NCBI GenBank assembly: GCA_963764305.1
Contig: CAVXSD010000010.1
Location: 62,001 to 126,000 of the forward strand
DNA from: Bog-473 sp963764305
GTDB taxonomy: Bacteria; Actinomycetota; Acidimicrobiia; Acidimicrobiales; RAAP-2
Direction of reading: 5' to 3'
Length of the DNA: 64,000 nt
Numbering within the stretch: position 1 is the first letter of the stretch; every line of letters begins with the position of its first letter. This document shows, piece after piece, positions 35,453 through 44,255 of this stretch. The position numbers were made by a program, and so were the translations under genes. Under the pieces are notes generated by a model. That model searched no databases and had not been told where the DNA came from. It saw nothing but the letters and a program-made list of their open reading frames with translations.

Positions 35453-35822
35453 CATGAAGGGGCGAGGCCGTGTCAAGGGCTTGGTCCGAGAAGTTTGTTC
35501 CTGAATCACTCAACGGCGTCCTAAACGACGACGCGCGCCAGCGAGTCGACGGGGTCAACGCCGGGCGATGCCCGCCGAAGGCTTGGCGTTGATGCCGGCG
35601 GCGAGCGGCGCATCGTGTTCGAGGACGCCTATGTGGTGCTGCGAGTTCCCATCACTGCTGTGGGTTCTGTCACGCTCCCGTGGGCAGCCAGCCATTCATT
35701 CGTCGATCTCCGCACATGATGGGGTTCGGCCACGTCCCGACGGGCTCAATCAGAAACAACGGCCACACCGGAGTCGGTGGGCCACGGCGTTCGTCGAGCT
35801 CGCGTCGGTCCGTGGCCGAGAC
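35453..35822. other. Intergenic stretch, probably the right-end non-coding region of IS110-6
   Basis: About 370 bp with no recognisable protein. It lies just beyond the 3' end of the IS110-6 transposase (minus strand), where IS110/IS1111-type elements carry their RNA-coding end. The outer boundary cannot be placed. Confidence 0.35.
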
Positions 35823-36035
35823 TCAGGCCGTGGCCTGGAGGCATCGGACTTCTCCGTCGCGCATCGCGTAGAAAACGAGGGTCAAGAGCTTTCGGGCGAC
35901 GGCCACCCGGGCCTTGTACTTGCCAGCGTGCTCGGCGATGCGTTTGTAGTCGGCGCGCAGCTTCTCGTTGCCTTTGGCCCGGTAGTTGCCCACGGCCTCG
36001 ATGGCCGCCCAGCGCACGAGCGGTGAGCCCTGCTT

Positions 36036-36522
36036 ATCTGTGGGGCCTGTCAGTGTCCAGAGACCGGTTGGTTGGTTTGGCTTGGTTGGGGTGAGGTGAA
36101 GTGTGGCGCAGCCAAACCCACGTTGAAACAACCGCGCAGGGGGTCGGAGCGGAGTGAGGGCGGTCAAGGCCGGCTCGAGGGCCCGCCCGTAGGGGAAGCC
36201 TTGACGGCCCGGTCAGCTGCCCGCGAGCACAATGGGTCTAGGAAGTCCGACAGGGCTTCTTGGATGCTGCTGCTCGTTTTGGGGCCGATGATCCTCCTTC
36301 TGTTGGACGCTTGGGTTGGGTCCGGGGGTTGCGGGCGTCCCTGCTTATCTCGGCGCTCGGCGATGTGGGCCGGCTGCAAGATGGCGTTCGGGGTGTCCCG
36401 ACGAACGTGGTGCGGCCGCTCGTTCTTGGTCGGCTGTCCAGACAGGCTGGCAGCAACAGGGTTGCGGGAGCTGGCCGCAGATCATCAATGGTTGGACGCG
36501 ACGCGACGGTCCGGACTCAAGG
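36036..36522 (-). ncRNA. Trailing non-coding region of IS110-5, candidate bridge RNA
   Basis: 490 bp downstream of the recombinase gene with no convincing ORF. The 12-mer CCCTGCTTATCT occurs at the element/target junction (36028-36039) and again inside this region (36339-36350). ACCAAG (minus strand, near 36424) equals the last six bases of the left target. Which part is transcribed is unknown. Confidence 0.4.
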
Positions 36523-37548
36523 TCAAGCAGCGACTGGGTAGGCGGCGTCGCCAACGTTGCGCAGACTGTGATAGCAGCGTCGGGCGAGCTTGCGGGCGAT
36601 GGTTATCAACACCAAGTGCGCGTCGAGGCGTTGGCGGAGCTGACGGTAGTAGGCATAGTCGGGGGAGGTGGGTCGGGCCGCGTACACAGCAGCCTCATAC
36701 AGGGCCCAGCGCAGCACCGGGGGTCCTTGTTTAGCCAGATGTCCTCGGGTTCGCTTGCCGTCGGAGGACCACACCGTCACGTCGAGACCGGTGTGGCGCA
36801 CGGCGTCGTCAGAGCTGGTGAACCGGCGGCAGTCGCCGAGCTCCTCCCAGATGGCCACCGAGAGCAACGGTCCGATCCCGTAGTGGCACTGCAGCGCTTT
36901 GCAGCCCGGCTGACGAGAACCGATAGCTGTGATCTGCCGGCGCAGTGGGAGCATTTCTTCGGTCAACCGCTCGACTTGGCGCATCCCGGTGTCGACCGCG
37001 CAACGGCCCGCGGCGGGCAGCTCGGCCGACGCCACGAGCTCGCGACCGGCGTTGGTCACCAGACTCCCTCCCGCGGCGGGAACGCCGTGATGGAACAAGC
37101 TGGCGTGCACCCGTTGCAGCCAACCGGTTCGTTCATCGACCAGGTCTTTGTAGAGGCGGACCAGTACTCGGGCGTCGAGGACCTCGGCTGGCGGGATCCA
37201 CGACTCGGGGACCCGGCCGTCGACCAGCAGCTGGCGCAAGTGGCGAGCGTCAGCCCGGTCGGTCTTAGCCCGGCTCTTCCTCCCTCGCAGAGCGGCTGTT
37301 TCCGCCGGTTCGGCCACATGAGCAGTCACGCCCGCCCGTACTAACTCCTCGACTACGTATCGCCAGCCTGTGCATCCCTCGAGCGCGAATGCCACCTCTT
37401 CGAAACCGTCGAACCGCTCCAACCAGGCGCGGAAGTGGTCGCGGTTCGCAGGAGCCACCCGGCCGGTGTGGAACTCGCCCGTCACGAGGTCCACGTAGTC
37501 GTACGTAAGTTGCGCTCGATGAATGTCGAGCCCACCGATGATCGTCAC
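36523..37548 (-). CDS. IS110-family DEDD transposase (IS110-5)
   Basis: 341 residues from the GTG at 37548, with AGGAGG 5 bp upstream. TIIGGLDIHRAQLTYDYVD, FALEGCTGWRYVVEEL and AKTDRADARHLRQLL carry the DEDD acids. YGIGPLLSVAIWEELGDCRR, DVTVWSSDGKRTRGHLAKQG and ITIARKLARRCYHSLRNVG are the Transposase_20 part with its Ser. The gene is intact. Confidence 0.9.
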   Translation of the reverse strand: MTIIGGLDIHRAQLTYDYVDLVTGEFHTGRVAPANRDHFRAWLERFDGFEEVAFALEGCTGWRYVVEELVRAGVTAHVAEPAETAALRGRKSRAKTDRADARHLRQLLVDGRVPESWIPPAEVLDARVLVRLYKDLVDERTGWLQRVHASLFHHGVPAAGGSLVTNAGRELVASAELPAAGRCAVDTGMRQVERLTEEMLPLRRQITAIGSRQPGCKALQCHYGIGPLLSVAIWEELGDCRRFTSSDDAVRHTGLDVTVWSSDGKRTRGHLAKQGPPVLRWALYEAAVYAARPTSPDYAYYRQLRQRLDAHLVLITIARKLARRCYHSLRNVGDAAYPVAA

Positions 37549-38410
37549 AGTCACCTCCTGATGGCAGCGATCCGGCCCCCGGTGGGCCGGCCGCCCCACA
37601 TGCCATCTTGGTGATCGCCCCGCGATGGACGACCTCGTCGGACTCACGGTGCTTGGGGGTGAGGCCGGCCCAGCTGCAGAGCTTCTTGGCCGAGTCGAAA
37701 CGGGTGATGTCGCCGATCTCGGCCACGAAGATGGCGCCGATGACCTTGCCCACACCGGGCAGCGTCATGACGGCCCGATAGCCGGGTTCGGCCTTGACCT
37801 CGGCATGGATGTGCGTGTCGAGTTCGGCGATGGCCGCCTCGTAGACGTCGAGGAGGTTGCGCAACGAGTCGAGGCGCATCGAATAGGCCTCGGGGAGCTC
37901 GAGGCGGTCGAGTTGGGCCTGACCGGTCGGGCCCCACAGCTCGCCGACGACGGGCAAGATCCCGTTCTTGGCCATGACACCGTGGATCTGGGCCTTGGCG
38001 CTGGTGCGGTGCCGCACGAGCGAGTAGCGGTAGCGCACCAGCTCGCGCAGCTCTCTGGTCTTGGGCGGGGCGATCCAGGCCTCGGCGAGGCGTCCGAGAC
38101 GCAGCAGGTCGGCCAGGTCACGAGCATCACGCTCATCGTTCTTCACCCGGCGGTGTCCCCAGTCGTTGCCGTGCGGATTGGCCAAATGGACCTCGTAGCC
38201 CATCTCTTTCAAGAGATCGGCGGCCCAGTACCAGCCATAGGTCGCCTCGACGATGACGTCGCTGCCCACTGGGGCAACGCTCACTGCCTTGGCGAACTGG
38301 CTGGGTTCGTTGTCGACCCGGACCGAGTCGATCTTCTCCCCGGCCTGGTCCATCCGGTAGATGACCGACCGTCTGCGGTGCAGGTCAATGCCGACATACT
38401 CTTTCTCCAT

Positions 38411-38678
38411 CGGGGCCTCCCTTGTCGTGAGGGTTTGGTGTGACAACCCCAGTCTCGACCGCGAGACCGAAGCCGTCACGGGGAGCGGAGGCCCCGCTCC
38501 TTCATGCCATCACTTTTGAGCTAGGGCTTCGAAGTGCCAAGGGTAAGTGTCTGAGCAGTCTCCAAGCGAGCCACCCCACAGCAAGCGCCGAACACAAGCT
38601 ACTCAGTTGATCCTTCCTTGACTCTTCCAAAACCCCCATTTATGGTGACCGTCGAGTGATCTAAGGGACGGTGTCACG
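38411..38678. other. Leader of IS110-6 and promoter region of the beta-propeller gene
   Basis: 268 bp. The first part, next to the IS110-6 start, contains GTGACAACCCCAG and should include the element's left end. No array hairpin is evident between this element and the next gene. Confidence 0.35.
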
Positions 38679-41556
38679 ATGGCCTATCGAGTGGGCGCTG
38701 GTGTCCCGAGGCGCGCGGCCGCCATCTTTCTGAGCGTTGGGCTCGCTGCGGCCTCCTTCATCGTGCCTTGGTTTGCCTCCGATGCCAGCGCTTCCACGCC
38801 GGTCGTCACCAACTACACCGGAACGGGCATCGACGCTCCCCAAGGGATCACAGCCGGCCCCGATGGCGCCTTGTGGTTCGCGAACGAGGGTCTCACTGGC
38901 GAGGGAAGTAGCACCATCGGGCGCATCACCACGGGAGGGGCTATCGCTAGCTACACCGGAGCGGCCAGCCCGGTCGGGATCACCGCCGGCCCTGACGGCG
39001 CCCTGTGGTTCACCAACTTCGGAGTCAGGGGTTCCGCCGGGTCAATCGGGCGAATCACGACGGGCGGGGTCGTCACCAACTACACGGGAACCGGCACCGG
39101 AACCGTCATCAGCAATCCGGTCGCGATCGCGGCCGGCCCGGACGGCGCCTTGTGGTTCACGAACGTCGGAAAACAACTCGATCGGGCGCATCACCACGGA
39201 TGGGGCCGTCACCAACTACACGGGAACGGGCATCAGTAGCCCGAGCGGGATCGCCGCCGGCCCGGACGGCGCCTTGTGGTTCACGAACTTTGGAAACAAC
39301 TCCATCGGGCGCATCACGACGGGTGGGGTCGTCACCAACTACACGGGAACGGGCATCAGCAGCCCGAATGGGATCGCGGCCGGTCCGGACGGCGCCTTGT
39401 GGTTCACGAACTCTGGAAACAGCACCATCGGGCGCATCACGACGGGCGGGGTCGTCACCAACTACACGGGAACGGGCATCAGCACTCCGGACGCGATCGC
39501 GGCCGGTTCGGATGGCGCCTTGTGGTTCACGAACTCTCGAAACAGCACCATCGGGCGCATCACCACGGATGGGGCCGTCACCAACTACACCGGAATGGGC
39601 ATAAGCAATCCGAACGGGATCGCCGCCGGCCCGGACGGCGCCTTGTGGTTCACGAACGACGGGAACAACTCCATCGGACGCATCACCACTGGGTTCAACC
39701 CTCCCCCCACCACGAGCGTTCTCATCCCGTCCAACGGGGCCACGGTGTCGGGCGGATCGGCGGTTCTCGATGCGAGCGCGTCGAGCCCTGTGGGTATGGC
39801 ACCGGTCACCTTCGAGGTGACCGGCGGGTCGCTGAGCGACCAGGTCGTCGCCACCGCAACCCCCACCTACTACGGATGGCTGGCCAAGTGGAACACGACA
39901 ACGGTGCCCAACGGCACCTACACCCTCCAAAGTGTCGCCACCGACGCCTTGGGGCAGTCGACGGCCAGCGCCTCGATCACCGTCACGGTGAACAACCCCG
40001 CACCGACGAGCACCGTGCTCATCCCAGCGGGTGGGGCCAATGTCTCGGGGGGCTCGTCGGTGCTCGACGCCTCGGCCTCGGCCAACGTCTCGAGCGTGAC
40101 CTACGAGCTGAGCGGCGGCTCCCTCACCAACCCGGTGGTCATCTCTGGCTCCACGCCCACCATCTACGGCTGGATCGGTCAGTGGAACACGGCGAGCGTG
40201 CCCAACGGCACCTACTTGCTGCAGAGTGTCGCCTGTTACGAGGGCGGTGTGTGCAGCACCGGAGCACCCATCACCATCACCGTTGACAACACACCTCCGA
40301 GCACGAGCATGCTGATTCCCTCGAGCGGAGCGACCCTATTTGGACCAGCCATCCTCGATGCAGCGGCAACAGACAACGTCGGAGTCACCAAGGTCGAGTT
40401 CCATCTGACCGGGGGACCCCTCAGCGATGTTTCCGTCGCTACGGCCACCCCCACCATCTACGGCTGGATCGCAGACTGGAACACCAGGACTGTCTCCAAC
40501 GGCACCTACACCCTCCAGAGCGTTGCTTACGACGCCGAAGGCTTTAGTACCCACAGCACGGGGATAACCGTCAGCGTTCTCAACGGCCCCATTGCCTATG
40601 TGACTGAAATTGGCGGCGGCAGCAACGGGCCCAGCAACGTGACACCGATCGACACCGAGAACAACGCACCCGGCCGGCCCATCACAGGCATCGGCGACAC
40701 TCCGCTCGCCATCGCCATCAGCCCCGATGGAACCACCGCCTACGTCTCAGACACCGAGGCCGTCACGCCAATCAACCTTGTGACCGGATTCGCGGAAACG
40801 CCCATCACGATGGCGGCGAACGTTTTTCCGGCTGCCATTGCCATCACTCCCGATGGATCCACCGCGTACGTGGGCGATCTGGGCACGGGTGTGGTCATTC
40901 CGGTCAATCTGGCCACCAAGACGACCGGGACCGCCATCCCCGCCTGCACCACCCCACATGACGTGGCAGCGGACATCGTGGTCAGTCCAGACGGCACGAC
41001 CGCCTACGTGGCTTGTCCCCTCAGCGGCACTGTCGTCCCGATCAACACCTCCACCAACACCACAGGGAGCCCAATCTTCGCGGGGGAAGGTCCTGAAGGT
41101 CTCGCGATCACCCCTGACGGTGCAACGCTCTACGCGGCCAATTTCGGAGCGTTCGGAGTCGTGAACGGGCAAGTCATACAGTTCTCTAATGGCACCACGG
41201 TGACTCCCATCGACGCCTCCACCGACACCGCAGGCACCCCGATCACAGTGGGCTCCGAGCCGAGTTCAGTGGCCATTACCCCAAACGGAACGACCGCCTA
41301 TGTGGTGAACCTTGCGAGCAGCACCGTCACCCCAATCGACATCGCGACCAACTCCGCGGGCATCCCCATCTCGCTCAACACCACGCTTACAAGTACGCCC
41401 GGTCCTCAAATCGCAATCACCCCTGACGGAACGACCGCCTACGTTGTAACCAGAAACAACACGCTCGTTCCGATCGACACGGCCAACAACATCACACAGA
41501 CTCCTATTCCAGTCGGCCCATTTGGCCCAGAGCCATCAGCCATTGCAATCCACTGA
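38679..41556 (+). CDS. Large secreted protein: Vgb-like propeller, three Ig-like repeats, YVTN propeller (one-base frameshift)
   Basis: Signal peptide RRAAAIFLSVGLAAASFIVP, then ~7 repeats of AGPDGALWFTN ... IGRITT ... VTNYTGTG, the virginiamycin-B-lyase-like beta-propeller pattern (38800-39690). Three ~90-residue Ig-like repeats follow (TSVLIPSNGATVSGGSAVLD ... WNTTTVPNGTYTLQSVA; 39700-40590). A YncE/YVTN-type propeller closes it (AIAISPDGTTAYVSD, VTPINLVTG; 40600-41556). An extra A in an AAAA run near 39170 separates the first ~165 residues from the rest (FTNVGK versus NNSIGRITT). The full protein is ~958 residues. Probably a surface or matrix protein. Confidence 0.83.
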
Positions 41557-41593
41557 CTAGCGGAACGAGGACGGCTATCGAGCCGTGGGTTAG

Positions 41594-41607
41594 AGGGTGC
41601 CCCAGTA
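41594..41607 (+). repeat. Array hairpin H29, left part, truncated by IS110-4
   Basis: AGGGTGCCCCAGTA is followed directly by CGATGCTCCTAT, the inverted right end of an IS110 element. It starts 38 bp after the propeller gene. Confidence 0.75.
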
Positions 41608-41921
41608 CGATGCTCCTATGGGTTGTCAAGCCCCAATTTCTCGTGAGGTAGGAGGCTGAATACCTCTCGGGCGACATAGCGCTTGAGACATCGCATCGCC
41701 TCTTTCTTGGTGAGACCTTCCTTGGTGCGTCGATCGATGTATTCGGTGGTGCGCGGGTCATTGACCATCCGAGTGATCACGATGTGCCACAGAGCCGAGT
41801 TGGCTTGGCGATCACCACTGCGGTTGAGCCGGTGACGCTCCTGCTTGCCGCTGCTGGCATCGAGCGGTGAAGCACCGCAGAGATGTGCGAAAGCCGCCTC
41901 GTTGCGCAGCGTGCTGGCCAA
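41608..41921 (-). mobile_element. IS110-4 remnant (right end plus transposase C-terminus)
   Basis: The minus strand reads FAHLCGASPLDASSGKQERH, RLNRSGDRQANSALWHIVIT and KRYVAREVFSLLP, then HEKLGLDNP-stop and the end sequence ATAGGAGCATCG, shared with IS110-1/2. The ~200-bp non-coding stretch present in IS110-1/2/3 between YVARE... and the end is missing here, so any guide RNA is lost. Upstream sequence beyond 41921 is unrelated. Confidence 0.82.
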
Positions 41922-42100
41922 CCCTCGAAGAGTCGAATGACCTCACCGAGTCCGAGTGGCTGCCACGGTCCGAGTTCGTCCGCCATCAATGACTGAGCGT
42001 ACGCCCGACACTGTCCCAGATCGCCTCTGGGGCCACTCGTAGCACGTCCAAGATCTTGGTTCAGTGCGGAACACAGTGACCAGGTGTCAGACTTCCGTTC

Positions 42101-43426
42101 GTGCAGCCGCCGCAGACGAAATACGCGACGGCTAGGGACGGGAACCAAGTCGCTTATCAGGTCCTCGGGGAAGGTGCCGTGGACCTCGTCTATCTAACTG
42201 GCTCGCTAAGCAACGTGGACGTGCGCTGGGAGCATCCCTCAAGCGCCCGATTCCTCCAACGCCTGGCTTCCTTCAGTCGCCTCGTCATCTTTGATCGTAG
42301 AGGTGTCGGCGTGTCCGACCGGCTTCCTCCGGAGATCACCCCGACCTGGGAGGAGTGGGCTGAGGATCTTCAAGTTGTCCTCGACGCCGTGAACTCCCGA
42401 AGGGCCGTGTTGTTCGCGGTCTCCGATGGCGGTGCGATGGCCATTACCTTCGCCGCGAGCCACCCCGACCGGATCGAAGCGCTCGTGCTCTTTCATTCCC
42501 TTGGGAATGCCAACCAGTCAGAAGACGAAAGGGTGGCGGTTGCGGAGTTGGTCGCCAGTGTTGAAGAGGAGCTCTGGGGTACCCCGGACCTCGTGAAGTT
42601 CATTGCGCCGAGTATCGAAGGGGACCCGGACCAAAGCGCCTGGTTGGCAAAGTACATGCGGGCAACGATGACGCCACGCGCCGCTGCTGCTAAGACCAGA
42701 TCGCGGTCGGCGGCGGAGGTGGAGTTCATCCTGCCTTCGCTCAGGGTGCCCACACTGGTGATGCACCGGACCGGGTATGGATTGGCGACGATCGAGTCCG
42801 CCCGGCCCCTTGCCCAACAGATCCCGGGTGCACGTCTCGTCGAAATCCCCGGGGTCGACGTCTGGCCCCAGACCCAGGAACCTGAACTGATTCTCGACGA
42901 GGTAGAGGCGTTTGTCACCGGAGTCCAGCCGGTTCCGGTCCGCAATCGGTTCCTGACCACGGTTCTCTTCAGCGACATCGTCGACTCGACTCGGCTTGCC
43001 ACGTCCCTGGGGGACCAGGAGTGGCACCGCCGGCTCGACGACCACGACCGAGTGGTGCGGAGTGAGTTGAGCCGATTTCGGGGCAACGAGATCAAAACGA
43101 CCGGTGACGGCTTCCTGGTCACCTTCGACGGACCGGGACGGGCGATTCAATGTGCCCGCGCCATCCGCGAGGGCGCGCGGAGACTTGGTATCGATGTGCG
43201 CGTTGGCCTTCACACCGGCGAGGTAGAGGGGCGCGGTGACGACATAGCTGGCATCGCGGTCCATATCGCCGCCAGAGTGGCAGCCGCAGCTGATGCAGGG
43301 GACATCCTCGTCTCGCGGACCGTCACGGACCTCGTGGCGGGATCCGGGATCGACTTTCAGGATCGCGGCGAGCGCGAGCTCAAAGGGGTTCTTGATCCCT
43401 GGAGATTGTTTGCCGTGAGGGGGTGA
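42101..43426 (+). CDS. Hydrolase-adenylate cyclase fusion, copy 3 (degenerate hydrolase triad)
   Basis: 441 residues from a GTG. The hydrolase domain keeps Ser108 (AVSDGG), but the acid position reads HRTGYGLAT and the His position PGVDVWPQ, so Asp and His are lost. The cyclase domain looks complete: FSDIVDST, EIKTTGDG (Lys and metal Asp), GRGDDIAGIA, VHIAARVAA (Arg). It is probably an active cyclase with a non-catalytic, sensor-like hydrolase domain. The stop is 11 bp before H30. The gap 41922-42100 holds only a weak hairpin-like CTGTCCCAGATCGCC at ~42012. Confidence 0.87.
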   Translation: MQPPQTKYATARDGNQVAYQVLGEGAVDLVYLTGSLSNVDVRWEHPSSARFLQRLASFSRLVIFDRRGVGVSDRLPPEITPTWEEWAEDLQVVLDAVNSRRAVLFAVSDGGAMAITFAASHPDRIEALVLFHSLGNANQSEDERVAVAELVASVEEELWGTPDLVKFIAPSIEGDPDQSAWLAKYMRATMTPRAAAAKTRSRSAAEVEFILPSLRVPTLVMHRTGYGLATIESARPLAQQIPGARLVEIPGVDVWPQTQEPELILDEVEAFVTGVQPVPVRNRFLTTVLFSDIVDSTRLATSLGDQEWHRRLDDHDRVVRSELSRFRGNEIKTTGDGFLVTFDGPGRAIQCARAIREGARRLGIDVRVGLHTGEVEGRGDDIAGIAVHIAARVAAAADAGDILVSRTVTDLVAGSGIDFQDRGERELKGVLDPWRLFAVRG

Positions 43427-43436
43427 GTGGGTGTTT

Positions 43437-43468
43437 TGTGCCCCCTACCGCCGTGCCGGGGCGCCCAT
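43437..43468 (+). repeat. Array hairpin H30
   Basis: TGTGCCCCCTACCGCCGTGC, then CGGGGCGCCC. Confidence 0.65.
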
Positions 43469-43472
43469 TTTG

Positions 43473-43524
43473 GTAGCCAACCCCGTGGGCGTCCACGGGG
43501 TAGCCAACTCCGTGGGCGTCAACG
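43473..43524 (+). repeat. Short tandem direct repeat
   Basis: TAGCCAACCCCGTGGGCGTC and TAGCCAACTCCGTGGGCGTC start 28 bp apart (43473, 43501); two units only. Confidence 0.7.
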
Positions 43525-43570
43525 TCCTCGGCGACAGCGATGACGATGCGCGACAAACTGTCAACCAGCT

Positions 43571-43951
43571 ATGGAAGCTCCCAGGACCCGTTACGCCCGT
43601 GGCGAGAGGTGGGGCTCATATCGCCTACCAGGTAATCGGGGACGGAGTAGGCGATCTCGTCTATGTCCCGAACTGGGCCAGCCCGATCGACCTCATGTGG
43701 GAGCACCCCGCCTTTGCTCGCTTCCTGTGGACGACGTCAATCAAGCGCGGCTGGGGTGCCCTTCGTCTCACGACCATCGGGCGCAAGTCCGGCCAGGAGC
43801 GTAGCGTCATCATCGGCCGGCCGTGGGTCAGGAGCGTGATCGGTTGTGGCAGCGCTGGACCGCGGTCGATCCACGGCTCGACGGGTATGCCAGCCAGCGC
43901 TCGACCGAGACGCCCGAAATCGTCTTCGAACCGCGCGACGGGACCGCTTGA
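43571..43951 (+). pseudogene. Chimeric remnant: hydrolase-cyclase 5' end joined to an F420-type nitroreductase
   Basis: The start MEAPRTRYAR, then HIAYQVIGDGVGDLVYVPNW and MWEHPAFARFL, is the N-terminus of another Rv1900c-type fusion. It runs directly into GALRLTTIGRKSGQERSVII, the start of a deazaflavin-dependent nitroreductase. After an internal deletion, another frame gives RLWQRWTAVDPRLDGYASQR and TETPEIVFEPRDG-stop (43949-43951), the end of the same reductase. At least two deletions are needed, so it is non-functional. Confidence 0.75.
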
Positions 43952-44032
43952 CACCAGGCGAGGACGGTCGTCCAGGGCAGCCGGACGACGGCCGGCGTTC
44001 GTCGAACAAGCGCTACGCGGGCGATTGCACGA

Positions 44033-44067
44033 GGACTGCCCCAGTGCGTCGGGAAGGGGCGTCCCTG
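44033..44067 (+). repeat. Array hairpin H31
   Basis: GGACTGCCCCAGTGCGTCGGG, then AAGGGGCGTCCC, 82 bp after the remnant's stop. Confidence 0.55.
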
Positions 44068-44133
44068 GTACGTGGAGGCGTGTCGGCAGCACGCGCGGAA
44101 GGTGATCACCGGGGCGTCTGAGGGCTTCTGATC

Positions 44134-44169
44134 CCCTGCCCCAGTCCGAAGCAGGCACATTGGGGACAC
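44134..44169 (+). repeat. Array hairpin H32 (short)
   Basis: CCTGCCCCAGTCCGAAGC, then AGGCACATTGGGGACAC. Two copies (H31, H32) lie in one gap, as expected if a gene between them was lost. Confidence 0.55.
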
Positions 44170-44255
44170 GTGTGAGCCTGAACGGGTCGAGCAGGAGCAA
44201 GCGCAAGGTAGGTCGCCACAAGGCCCACCATTGACGGCCGGCCCGCCGATGACGT

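Larger units (their letters stand above)
36033..37606 (-). mobile_element. IS110-5, nested IS110-family element (~1.57 kb)
   Basis: Inserted in the IS110-6 transposase gene. On the plus strand the flanks read GAGCCCTG then CTT, and CTTGGTGATC on the other side, so CTT is shared by both junctions and the exact ends are uncertain by 3 bp. In transposase orientation the leader is only ~58 bp and the trailing non-coding region ~490 bp, the arrangement of the IS1111 subgroup. Confidence 0.78.
35823..38410 (-). pseudogene. IS110-6 transposase, interrupted by IS110-5
   Basis: N-terminal part 38410-37607: MEKEYVGIDLHRRRSVIYRM, VIVEATYGWYWAADLL, KNDERDARDLADLLRLG, LPGVGKVIGAIFVAEIGD, and HRGAITK. The C-terminal part resumes at about 36035: QGSPLVRWAAIEAVGNYRA, GKYKARVAVARKLLTLVFYA, ending at 35823. 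Excising the insert restores one 337-residue frame (HRGAITK-QGSPLVRW), an IS110-family recombinase of a different branch from IS110-1/2/3. Confidence 0.85.
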
